Of a stretch of 54,933 nt of DNA, positions 44,647 to 53,091 are shown piece after piece. Every line of letters begins with the position of its first letter. Within the stretch, counting starts at the first letter, position 1. Under the pieces are notes generated by a model. It was not told the DNA's origin. It saw nothing but the letters and a program-made list of their open reading frames with translations, and searched no databases. The stretch is from Desulfuromusa sp. (GTDB lineage: Bacteria > Desulfobacterota > Desulfuromonadia > Desulfuromonadales > Geopsychrobacteraceae), in contig JAQIBX010000153.1 in NCBI GenBank assembly GCA_027858895.1, positions 1-54,933 of the forward strand. The letters are read 5' to 3'. The translations under genes were made by a program, and so were the position numbers.

Positions 44647-46371
44647 TCAGACCTCCTCCTGGGTAACACGGAGAACTTCTTCAAGGGTGGTTTCCCCTTG
44701 CAGAGCTTTAGCAAGTCCGGCAGAACGAAGCGGTTGCATGCCTTTTTGCTTCGCCATCTTGCGAATACTTGCGGCATCCTTATTTTTCAGCAGCAGATCA
44801 CGAACTGCGTCATCCATTGCCAGCAACTCATAAATCCCGGTTCGCCCCCAATAACCAATATTCATACAGCGGTCACAACCACGCCCAGCAAAAAAAACCG
44901 GGTTGGCCGGAAGCCCTTCATCCTTCAGTTCCTCCAACAGCTCTGCAGGCGGGATAGATTCTTCACGACAAAAAGGACAAATCTTGCGCACTAACCTCTG
45001 GGCCAGGATACCAACGATACTGGATGCTGCAAGGAACGGTTCAACCCCCATCTCCACAAGTCTGGTTAAAGCTCCCGCCGCATCATTGGTATGTAGAGTG
45101 GAAAAGACCATATGCCCAGTCAACGCCGATTGAATGACGATTTCAGCCGTTTCCTGATCACGAATCTCTCCGACCATGATAATATCGGGATCCTGCCGCA
45201 ATATCGATCTTAGCCCATTAGCAAAGGTCAAGCTGATCTTGGGGTTGACCTGTAGCTGACCAACGCCCGAAAGTTGATATTCAATCGGATCTTCTACCGT
45301 AATAATATTTTTTTCGAGGCGGTCCAAACGCGTCAGGGCTGAATAAAGGGTGGTGGTTTTCCCTGAGCCGGTTGGCCCTGTGACCAGAAAAACCCCATGT
45401 GATTTATTGATCATAGCGGAAACTTGGTGCAGCAGATTTTCTTTAAGACCAATCTCCTCCAAAGTCAGAATACTCGATGCCTTATCAAGCAGTCGTAAAA
45501 CCACCCGCTCACCAAATGCCGTAGGCAGGGTTGAAACCCTGACATCGATATCCTGGCCTGCAATCCGGACTCTCAAGCGACCATCCTGGGGCAAGCGCTT
45601 TTCGGCAATATTTAACTGAGACATGATCTTAATGCGCGAGATAATTCCGGCATGTGCTTTAAGTGGAGGCTTCAGGACACTGTAGAGGATACCGTCAATC
45701 CGGTAACGAATCATCAGTTCATTTTCAAACGGTTCAATATGAATATCGCTGGCACGCTCTTTATATCCTTGAGTCATCAAACTATTGACAAAGCGAATAA
45801 TAGGCGCTTCGTCAGAGGTATCCAGCAAATCCTCCGGCTCGAAATCCCGAGCCAGATCTGTCGTGTGATCCCCCTCTATTTCTTCAATAACATTATGGGC
45901 CTCACCAGCCTTACCTTCATAACTTTTGTTAATTGCTCTGAGTATTTCAGCCGCTGGAGCAAGGCAAGGTTCAATCGTCTCTCCGGTCAGCGCACCAAGA
46001 TCGTTGAGCAATGATGAGTCAAGTGGGTCAGCCACAGCAACGAGAAGACGGTCGTCAATTCGCTTGATCGGGTAGCATCTTTTCTCTTTGGCATAGCCGA
46101 TAGGAATGAGTGTGAGCAGGTTTTTCAGCTTTGACTGCTCGGGCAACTCTCGGTAAAAAATCAGATTTTGCTGCTCAGCCAAGGCTTCCGCCAGAACCAT
46201 CTCGGAAACGTTTTTTTTGCTTAATAAAATCTCCCCCAGCCGCAAGCCACTTTGCTGTTGTTCGATAAGTGCCGAGTCGATAGCTGTTGCGGCAACTGAG
46301 TAGTTTTTACTCAGGATCTGACCCAGGAGCTGCCATTTATTGTTGCTCAAAATCTCAACCCCACCGCTCAT
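44647..46371 (-). CDS. gspE: Type II secretion ATPase E
   Basis: This is a 574-residue hexameric secretion ATPase. The N-terminal GspE/MshEN domains (about 1-160) bind GspL. The motor has Walker A GPTGSGKTTTLY at about 332, an Asp box, Walker B-like IMVGEIRDQETAEI and His-box STLHTNDAAGAL. The zinc-binding motif CPFC...CDRC at about 465-510 is typical of GspE. The ATG overlaps the gspD stop by 4 bp. Confidence 0.95.
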   Translation of the reverse strand: MSGGVEILSNNKWQLLGQILSKNYSVAATAIDSALIEQQQSGLRLGEILLSKKNVSEMVLAEALAEQQNLIFYRELPEQSKLKNLLTLIPIGYAKEKRCYPIKRIDDRLLVAVADPLDSSLLNDLGALTGETIEPCLAPAAEILRAINKSYEGKAGEAHNVIEEIEGDHTTDLARDFEPEDLLDTSDEAPIIRFVNSLMTQGYKERASDIHIEPFENELMIRYRIDGILYSVLKPPLKAHAGIISRIKIMSQLNIAEKRLPQDGRLRVRIAGQDIDVRVSTLPTAFGERVVLRLLDKASSILTLEEIGLKENLLHQVSAMINKSHGVFLVTGPTGSGKTTTLYSALTRLDRLEKNIITVEDPIEYQLSGVGQLQVNPKISLTFANGLRSILRQDPDIIMVGEIRDQETAEIVIQSALTGHMVFSTLHTNDAAGALTRLVEMGVEPFLAASSIVGILAQRLVRKICPFCREESIPPAELLEELKDEGLPANPVFFAGRGCDRCMNIGYWGRTGIYELLAMDDAVRDLLLKNKDAASIRKMAKQKGMQPLRSAGLAKALQGETTLEEVLRVTQEEV

Positions 46372-48371
46372 TGATCGACGTCTGAAACTTGTTTGGAAAA
46401 AGTGTCTTGTAATTCTTCTGGCATAAACTGTTTGGCAGAATTCTTATTTTTTGAGGTGATAGCGAGCAGATCCCCCGGGCTATTGATGATGCTTGGAGTG
46501 ATAAAAATCAATAGGTTGGTTTTCTGCTCGGTTACTTTTTTATGTTTGAACAACCAGCCCAGTCCCGGGATATCTCCCAAAATTGGAACCTTTGACATGG
46601 TTTCCTGAGAATTAGTGCCGATAAGACCACCAAGAACAACCGTGTGCTGACTTTGCGCCAGAATAGTGTTCTGGATGAGCCTTTTAGTCAAAGTAGGCCC
46701 AACCTGGTCAACGTTACCAACACTGGTTGCCGCGAGGTCGGTAATTTCTTGAAAAATGTCAAGTTTGACCAGATTATCTTCTATAATCTGCGGGGTAAAA
46801 CGTAAAGTTAATGCAACATCTTTCCGCTCTACTGAAACCGACTGGGATAGACTACTACTGTCTGTCAAGCGTTCAGTGATAATCGGGACATTGGAGCCAA
46901 CAATAATTGTGGCCTCTTTGTTGTCTGAGGTTAAAAGACGTGGAGCCGAAAGAATATTTATATCTCCGTTTTTTTCAGAAAGATCTATCAAGGCAGAAAT
47001 TGCTGGGACTGTGACAGGGTTGCCATCGAGTCCATTGACTGTGATCGGATTAAATAATCCGCCCAGTAAAATTCCTTCGATTGTTTGCGAGAGCAGACTT
47101 GGAACTCCGGAGTCGGCAGCCGCCAGGCTACCAAGATTTGCAGCACCAGTATTGAGGTTGCTGGTGCCAAAGGCCAGCCTGTCGCTGCCCAGGTCAATAG
47201 CCCCGGAAAGAGAGGCTCCAAGTTCCCGAGTCGCGGCCATAGACACTTCAAGAATCAATGCTTCAACGTAAACCTGCTTCCTTTTAATATCCAGTCCCTC
47301 AATGATCTTTTTTATAACATTATAGTCATCATGCTGTGCATTGATGACCAGAGCGTTCGTCGGCTTATCGGGGGTAATGGTAACGGGTGTTGAAGACAGG
47401 GGCGTTGTATTGTCTTTTGACCCATTTGCTTGGGTTTTTATTTCTGCTTGAATCCCGGTTAGAATTTGGTTGAGGGTCTCCGCAAGAGTCGTTGCATCGG
47501 CATTTTCAAGTTTGTAAATATTGATGTTGGATTTTTCTTCCGTAACGTCTCGATCCAGAATCTCAATCAAATGTTTAACTTTTTCTAAACCCTCCGCATC
47601 GGTCAACACAATTAAAGAGTTTGTACGAGCGTAAGGAATGACTTTGCTGTTGCTGCCCACAGAGATTGAAAGGTTACTTTTTCTCCTCGTTTTGGTCGAG
47701 ACCCCCTGCTCCAACAGTATTTCCAGGCAGATATCGGCAACTTCTTTGGCATCAGCATGTTTGAGCTGAAAAGCAACCAGATCACCCGTCAAATCAGGTT
47801 GATCCAGTTGCTTCAGTATTTTTACCAGGCGCTCAATCGTTGCCGAGCTCTCTGTCAGGATAAGGGTGTTTGTTTTGGGATAAGCAATGATATTCCCGGT
47901 TGCCGGCATAAGTGGTGCAAGAACCGATTTTGCAATGGTGTCGACATCAAGGTAATCCAAACGTATCAACCGGGTAACGAACTGATCAGTCGCAAAATCC
48001 GCACTACTGTATTGGATCGGCAGGCTATCCTGACGGGCATTTTTAACCGAAACAATTTTATTGATTTTACCCGAGGGAACAACAGTGTATCCTTTGACAT
48101 TCAAGACCGTCATAAAAAGCTGATAAATCTCATCCAAGGTCATCACCTCAGGGGTGATGATGGTGACTTTTCCCTTGACAGTATCGTCGTAAAGAAAATT
48201 TTTCCCGGTCAGCTCACTTATTGTTTTTATCAGTTCAGTCAGCTCAATATCCTTGATGTCCAATGAAATCCGATCATCGGGCGGAGTTTCCGCATTCGCT
48301 TCAAACAAGAGCGGACTAGCACAAAGACAAACCAGGACCATAAATATGGTCAATATATTAGAGATTCTCAA
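46368..48371 (-). CDS. gspD: Type II secretion outer-membrane secretin D
   Basis: This is a 667-residue secretin. It has a signal peptide (LTIFMVLVCLCASPLLFEANA), the N0 domain (ISLDIKDIELTELIKTISEL), N1-N3 repeats and the C-terminal beta-barrel domain with VPIITERLTDSSS, LTLRFTPQI, VVLGGLIGTNSQET and VPILGDIPGLGWLFKHKKV. It forms the outer-membrane pore of the T2SS. The start is TTG at 48371 with AGGAG six bases upstream. No C-terminal S-domain for a GspS pilotin was recognised. Confidence 0.95.
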   Translation of the reverse strand: MRISNILTIFMVLVCLCASPLLFEANAETPPDDRISLDIKDIELTELIKTISELTGKNFLYDDTVKGKVTIITPEVMTLDEIYQLFMTVLNVKGYTVVPSGKINKIVSVKNARQDSLPIQYSSADFATDQFVTRLIRLDYLDVDTIAKSVLAPLMPATGNIIAYPKTNTLILTESSATIERLVKILKQLDQPDLTGDLVAFQLKHADAKEVADICLEILLEQGVSTKTRRKSNLSISVGSNSKVIPYARTNSLIVLTDAEGLEKVKHLIEILDRDVTEEKSNINIYKLENADATTLAETLNQILTGIQAEIKTQANGSKDNTTPLSSTPVTITPDKPTNALVINAQHDDYNVIKKIIEGLDIKRKQVYVEALILEVSMAATRELGASLSGAIDLGSDRLAFGTSNLNTGAANLGSLAAADSGVPSLLSQTIEGILLGGLFNPITVNGLDGNPVTVPAISALIDLSEKNGDINILSAPRLLTSDNKEATIIVGSNVPIITERLTDSSSLSQSVSVERKDVALTLRFTPQIIEDNLVKLDIFQEITDLAATSVGNVDQVGPTLTKRLIQNTILAQSQHTVVLGGLIGTNSQETMSKVPILGDIPGLGWLFKHKKVTEQKTNLLIFITPSIINSPGDLLAITSKNKNSAKQFMPEELQDTFSKQVSDVDQ

Positions 48372-48380
48372 GAAATTCTC

Positions 48381-49283
48381 CTAGTTGAGTTCATAAGTAA
48401 AAGTCATCGCCTCGCCCTTGCGTTCGACAGCCAGACTGAGCTGTCTCGCTTCACGCAGTTGCTGAAAAACCTGCAGCCCTGATTCTGGGCCATCCAGGGC
48501 TATGTCGTTAATATTGAGAATGACATCCCCGCGCTTGAGCCCCAGTTTGTTTAAAATGGATGCCCGCTTAAGCCGACGAATGATAAATCCATCCGTTTTA
48601 CCATTCGTGATCCGCGGTTGCATTAGTGCTAAACGCAGCTCGACAGGAAGATTTTGTCGCGTTTCTTCTGCGGTTCTCCGGGGCACGACCCAGTGTCCTT
48701 CATCTATCTGCTTAATCCCATCATCCGCTGATGATTTGCCCGACTGTGGCCGTGCAACATCAACTTCGACATCCCCGACGACCGACACATCTGTCAAGCT
48801 TTTATCCCGCTCTCTGATCTGAATACGATTTCTGAAAATCTTTTCTATCGTTCCATCATCAGGAAGCGTTTCATCCAGATGAAAGATCTCAAATTCCCCA
48901 TCTACCTTCATCAAAGCAAGTGAATTTTCACCAGCAGCGACGGTGCCAAGCAGAATTCGGTTAAAAGCTGCCATATTGCCCGTGCCTGAAACCGAACCAT
49001 TGGAAGACAGATCCTCGTCTTTCCCCAAGTCAACGGTCGCTGAATTTGAACGCCCTGCAGGATCAAAAAGATTGCGCTGTAAAATCTGGTTCAAATCAGC
49101 AGCAACGATAACCTTCACTTTTTCGGTTTTTTCTGGAACAGAGCGACGAGAGGTGCTCCCTTCCCAAGTCATGTTTGCATCAAGCCAAGCCCCACCTAAC
49201 AAACCACAGGCCAACCCCAGAAAAGCCAGCAACAGCAGGTTAATGTGCAGATAATATTTCTGATAAAATGCCAGCATTAGCAC
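48381..49283 (-). CDS. gspC: Type II secretion protein C with PDZ domain
   Basis: This is a 300-residue bitopic inner-membrane protein. It has a short cytoplasmic N-terminus, a membrane helix (INLLLLAFLGLACGLLGG), an HR domain (about 60-150, LLGTVAAGENSLALM) that contacts the GspD N0 domain, and a C-terminal PDZ domain (about 215-300, LNKLGLKRGDVILNINDI). It links the inner platform to the secretin and helps select substrates. The start may be GTG at 49283 (AAGG five bases upstream) or ATG at 49277. It has a 178-bp leader, unlike the packed genes around it. Confidence 0.9.
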   Translation of the reverse strand: MLMLAFYQKYYLHINLLLLAFLGLACGLLGGAWLDANMTWEGSTSRRSVPEKTEKVKVIVAADLNQILQRNLFDPAGRSNSATVDLGKDEDLSSNGSVSGTGNMAAFNRILLGTVAAGENSLALMKVDGEFEIFHLDETLPDDGTIEKIFRNRIQIRERDKSLTDVSVVGDVEVDVARPQSGKSSADDGIKQIDEGHWVVPRRTAEETRQNLPVELRLALMQPRITNGKTDGFIIRRLKRASILNKLGLKRGDVILNINDIALDGPESGLQVFQQLREARQLSLAVERKGEAMTFTYELN

Positions 49284-49302
49284 TGAAACCTTTTTTTTCT
49301 GT

Positions 49303-49332
49303 CACCCATAGGTGGAGAGATTTCCCTAAATC
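49303..49332 (-). promoter_or_regulatory. Structured leader ahead of gspC
   Basis: In the gspB-gspC gap two short perfect hairpins lie next to each other: GATTTCCCTAAATC (49319-49332) and CACCCATAGGTG (49303-49314), within 20-50 bases of the gspC start and separated from it by a run of eight T/A. They do not match the GEMM (c-di-GMP) consensus. They could be a cis-regulatory RNA or operator. Confidence 0.3.
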
Positions 49333-49461
49333 CGGGCGGTGAAGTCGTAGCATTTATTTAAAACGCAGGCAGCTTACCATATCAAATTACTAGGAGATAA
49401 CTTAAAATCCTCCCGATCATTTTACTATCAGTTTTAGCCCAACAATCATCTCTATTAAGAA

Positions 49462-50202
49462 CTATCCGCCAGGTGCATTCAACTCAAATAAATAACCATC
49501 GAGATTCAAAACAGTTGTTGTTGATTTAATTTCCTGAACAATTAAGCCATCTTTAATGCTGTCGTTTTCATGTAAAATTTTTCCATTAATGCGAACAATT
49601 CTTCTTGCGGGTTTAGAATTATAAAAATGTAATGATATTTCAAGTTGTGGCAGCTTCTGTTTGATCAAAAAAGGTAGCTCTGAATAGTTCTGTATCGGGT
49701 TCACTGCCTTTTCTGTTTTTGCCTGCGCCGAAGGTTTTTGTGCAGCTTCTTCTAACTGTATGTTCACTGTACTTGGTGCCACCCTTACTGGGATGGGTGG
49801 ATTGACTTCCTCAATTTTATACTCAAGTTTTCCTGGTTCTTCATCATCGGTGTCAGCAAGGAAGGTAGAGCTGGACACCAGCTCCCCCGATTTTTTTACA
49901 TGATCGACCAGGTCATTTTTTTCTGAAAGGGCGTCAGTGCTGCCCCGCAATACCGTCTTGTCAGCTAAAGGGCGATTGATTGTGCTCAATTCAGCAGCAT
50001 TTTTCGATTGATCATATTGGAAGTGACCTAAAAACCATCCGACCAGCAAGGTTCCTGAAAATATTGCGATCAGGGAGAAAACTTTTATTTTTTTACCCCT
50101 GGTCCGCCGCCGCAGGATCAGAACCTGTTTTTTTATTTTTATATTTTCCTTCTCGAAGCCCTTGTTTTCAGCTTTTTTAAGTGCATTGAGGATAAAAGAC
50201 AT
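49462..50202 (-). CDS. gspB: T2SS assembly protein GspB-like
   Basis: This is a 246-residue inner-membrane protein opening MSFILNALKKAENKG, the usual start of GspB/ExeB. It has a membrane helix at about 40-60 (VFSLIAIFSGTLLVGWFLGHF) and a C-terminal domain (LPFLIKQKLPQLEISLHFYN, RIVRINGKILHENDSI) that matches the periplasmic domain working with GspA in inserting the secretin through peptidoglycan. It overlaps gspA by one base. Confidence 0.85.
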   Translation of the reverse strand: MSFILNALKKAENKGFEKENIKIKKQVLILRRRTRGKKIKVFSLIAIFSGTLLVGWFLGHFQYDQSKNAAELSTINRPLADKTVLRGSTDALSEKNDLVDHVKKSGELVSSSTFLADTDDEEPGKLEYKIEEVNPPIPVRVAPSTVNIQLEEAAQKPSAQAKTEKAVNPIQNYSELPFLIKQKLPQLEISLHFYNSKPARRIVRINGKILHENDSIKDGLIVQEIKSTTTVLNLDGYLFELNAPGG

Positions 50203-51848
50203 CAGTCGGTGTCTCCCTCAAACAGTCTTGGCCCTGGCGTGTCAATGCCACGGTTAAGTTGAATGATGGTTTGCACTCCCAAAACACCATCGGGCGTCAG
50301 ATTAGACATGAATTGAAACTGTTTTAGCGCACCAAGAAGAGATCCTTCCAGTACTTTTTCTGTCCCTTTAACCTGATAGAGCCCATGCCGTTCCAGCGCC
50401 GCAGCAAGCCACCCAGTCATCCCGGACTGCTGACCGGGGAATAGCAACCCGGGAAAAGATGCTGGAGCCTTCCACAAAAGGAAATACTCGCCAAACCAGC
50501 GATTTTCCAACACGTCGATATCAAGCTCAATCGGTTTTTCAGCACCCAGAAACACAGCGCTATGACCGTTTAATCGTGATAACAGAGTATAAAATGGCAG
50601 GCCTTGATCATCATAAAGGGTTAAAATAACAGGTCGGTTTAATTTTTTTAGCCACTCGAAGCTGCCTTTTTTCTTAAGACATCTAAGGCCATGATCCTTT
50701 GCAAAAACACATGGCTCACTGGCACCGACACTGTAGTCAAGCATCCAGAGTACGGCAAGTTGAGAAAAAACGCTGTCGAAACTATTTCCAAAACCCAGCT
50801 TATCAGGCCATAGCGCAGGCAACGGTTCCAGGTCTGGTTTTTTTTCCTCAACTGAAAGTGAAGACTGAGCTGGTTCCACTGGTTGAGCAATTGAGACTGG
50901 ATTCACGTCCGGAGCTACTGCACTTTGCACTGCAGGCAGATTGATTCCAGATTCAGGGAAAATCGTTAATGCAAAAACGATAGCAGCTATCGCTGATAAA
51001 GAGAGCGCTGCGAGCAACCACTTTGATTGGTGATTTTTCAGTTCCAGGTCAAAGGTTTCTATGCCCGCCTGCTTAACTATGCCTCGGGTAACTTCTTCTT
51101 CCAGTTCCGTATAGGCGCCAAGCAGGGACCGGTCACACAGCAGATTGATCAGACGGGGTATCCCGCCGGTTAACTTATAGATCAATTTGTTGGCGCCATC
51201 AGTAAACAGAACCCGTTCTCCACCAGCAATATTGATGCGGTGCAAAATGTAGAGAGCCGTATCTTCCTCACTCAATGGACCTAGATGATAGCGAGCGGTA
51301 ATACGCTGAGACAACTGACTCAATTGCGGTCTGCGGATCAATTCCCTGAGCTCAGGCTGCCCGAGCAAAACAATCTGGAGTAATTTGTGCCGACTCGTTT
51401 CCAGGTTTGTCAAAAGCCGCAACTGTTCAAGCACATCAGCCGTCAGATTTTGTGCTTCATCAATAACAATGACGGTCTTCTTTCCTTGCTCGTTAATTTT
51501 AAGCAGGTGCTTATTGATCCTATCGATCATATTCTTTTTAGAGGCTTGTTCAGGTCTTTCGATCGACAGTTCATCACAAACCGTCTCGAGCAGCTCCAAG
51601 GCCGTAATTTTAGGATTAATGATGAAGGCAAAATTGATTTCAGGTGGGGCCTGCTCGAACATACATTTGCAGAGTGTCGTTTTACCCGTACCGACTTCAC
51701 CGGTGAGAAGGACAAATCCCCCCTCGGTTTGCAAGCCGAAAAGGAGATGGGCCAACGCTTCCTGATGGCTGTCACTCATGTAAAGGTAATTGGGATCCGG
51801 CGCAATTGAAAATGGTTTTTCATTGAGCCCAAAGTATTCAGCGTACAT
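50202..51848 (-). CDS. gspA: T2SS assembly ATPase GspA/ExeA with peptidoglycan-binding domain
   Basis: This is a 548-residue protein. The cytoplasmic AAA ATPase (about 1-265) opens YFGLNEKPFSIAPDPNYLY and has Walker A GEVGTGKTTL and Walker B VIVIDEAQNL, as in ExeA. A membrane helix lies at about 280-300. The periplasmic part holds a C39-peptidase-like fold (about 370-455) and a C-terminal peptidoglycan-binding domain (LKQFQFMSNLTPDGVLGVQTI). With GspB it positions the secretin in the wall. GGGG lies five bases before the ATG. It is the first gene of the cluster. Confidence 0.92.
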   Translation of the reverse strand: MYAEYFGLNEKPFSIAPDPNYLYMSDSHQEALAHLLFGLQTEGGFVLLTGEVGTGKTTLCKCMFEQAPPEINFAFIINPKITALELLETVCDELSIERPEQASKKNMIDRINKHLLKINEQGKKTVIVIDEAQNLTADVLEQLRLLTNLETSRHKLLQIVLLGQPELRELIRRPQLSQLSQRITARYHLGPLSEEDTALYILHRINIAGGERVLFTDGANKLIYKLTGGIPRLINLLCDRSLLGAYTELEEEVTRGIVKQAGIETFDLELKNHQSKWLLAALSLSAIAAIVFALTIFPESGINLPAVQSAVAPDVNPVSIAQPVEPAQSSLSVEEKKPDLEPLPALWPDKLGFGNSFDSVFSQLAVLWMLDYSVGASEPCVFAKDHGLRCLKKKGSFEWLKKLNRPVILTLYDDQGLPFYTLLSRLNGHSAVFLGAEKPIELDIDVLENRWFGEYFLLWKAPASFPGLLFPGQQSGMTGWLAAALERHGLYQVKGTEKVLEGSLLGALKQFQFMSNLTPDGVLGVQTIIQLNRGIDTPGPRLFEGDTD

Positions 51849-52109
51849 CTATGCCCCAGTGCTCTTCCCGTAAGTCCCTGTTTTATAGTCGATAAACATA
51901 TCCAGACCTACGTGAGTTGATGACCGAAAATGATTTAGCATACCTCGAGCCACGTGGGAAAAAAAGCTCTAAATCTGAGAGTTACTTGCCTATGCTGACT
52001 AAATAGCAAAGTTGACAGATGCAGATTGCGGTGCTAGCGTCCATCGTTAATTTTACCAGTAGAGCATGAAGCAGCCCCTCTATCTAAATCTTTTCTGCAG
52101 GCAGATTCA

Positions 52110-52709
52110 ATGCAAAAGCGCCACATAAATCCTCCCAAAAAAATTGATCTGGTCATTCGGGCTGCTCGTAAGCTGTTTGTCGAGAAAGGCTTTCGCGGTG
52201 TCGCAATACCGGAAATCGTTAAAGAATCAGGCGTCAGCGTCGGAGCTATTTATCTCCATTTCGACAATAAAGAGAAATTAGCCCAAACCGTTTATCAATA
52301 CACGCTGGATCAATTTACTGAGCAATTTTCTGAATGCTTAGCAGGCAGAGAAACTGCTCAAGACAAATTAAGTGCTTTTGCTGAGTTGGTTTTTGAACTG
52401 ACCGAAGAAGATCCGGATATGATGGAATTTATGCTATCCGCATGTAAAGAAATTCGCTCACATCTAATTATCCCCTTATGCACCAGCGATGCGTTCACTG
52501 AGGTGCAGCAAATTGTCAAACGTGGGATTACCTCAGGTGACATCAAGGCGGGGAATTACTTTCTTACGGCGATTTCTTACACTGGTGTCATTCTTCGTGC
52601 TGCTGATCTTCGCTTGCAGGGAATCATCGAACAACCACTTCATGACATTTCTGCCGAACTGATCGACAATGCCTGGTCCAGCATTTCGGCTGCGCCACTA
52701 CCAAGTTAA
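52110..52709 (+). CDS. TetR-family transcriptional regulator
   Basis: This is a 199-residue repressor-type regulator. The N-terminal DNA-binding helix-turn-helix is IPEIVKESGVSVGAIYLHFDNKEKLAQ. The C-terminal helical ligand domain has no assignable inducer. It is divergent from gspA (261-bp gap) and points toward the rhodanese-porin pair, with a 9-bp perfect palindrome in between. It could control that pair, gspA or itself. The start ATG has only a loose GCAGGCAG upstream. Confidence 0.88.
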   Translation: MQKRHINPPKKIDLVIRAARKLFVEKGFRGVAIPEIVKESGVSVGAIYLHFDNKEKLAQTVYQYTLDQFTEQFSECLAGRETAQDKLSAFAELVFELTEEDPDMMEFMLSACKEIRSHLIIPLCTSDAFTEVQQIVKRGITSGDIKAGNYFLTAISYTGVILRAADLRLQGIIEQPLHDISAELIDNAWSSISAAPLPS

Positions 52710-53091
52710 GAAACGACCATCACCCTACCCAGCTTTACTTGAAACTTCCCATGAAAAGCAAAGTTCCAACTCACGATAATTCAAAACAAAGAACCTGTTT
52801 CTTTATCAGACATGGTATAGCCATGATCAGCCTACCAATATGCCATCATTTAGTTCTATGCATATCCAGATATATTGAATGATAATATTAGTATAAATAT
52901 TTGATATTTATATGTTTTTCCGTTTAACATTAAATCAGCAGTTTTAATAAAATTACCCCTTGATCTCTCCATAAAAGCTCTGTAATTTAGCTTGGAAAGA
53001 GTAATCGTTCTTTCTTGTGTGTGAACTTTATAACCATAAAAGAAGAACTAACGCGCAGGCAAATAAGCCTGTAACTGCCAAAGGAGAGATT
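52710..53091. other. AT-rich intergenic region before the rhodanese gene
   Basis: This 382-bp gap holds no gene. Its notable element is the palindrome at 52892. The last part (53060-53091) carries the ribosome-binding site AAAGGAGA of the rhodanese gene. Confidence 0.5.
52892..52912. promoter_or_regulatory. Palindromic operator candidate TATAAATAT-TTG-ATATTTATA
   Basis: A 9-bp perfect inverted repeat with a 3-base centre lies in the gap, 180 bp downstream of the TetR gene and 180 bp upstream of the rhodanese ATG. Size and symmetry suit a dimeric repressor, and TetR is adjacent. Binding is not shown. Confidence 0.5.

Noticed and set aside
49284-49461. GEMM (cyclic dinucleotide) riboswitch ahead of gspC
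   Set aside because: Hairpins exist, but the conserved GEMM core and tetraloop-receptor pattern are not present.
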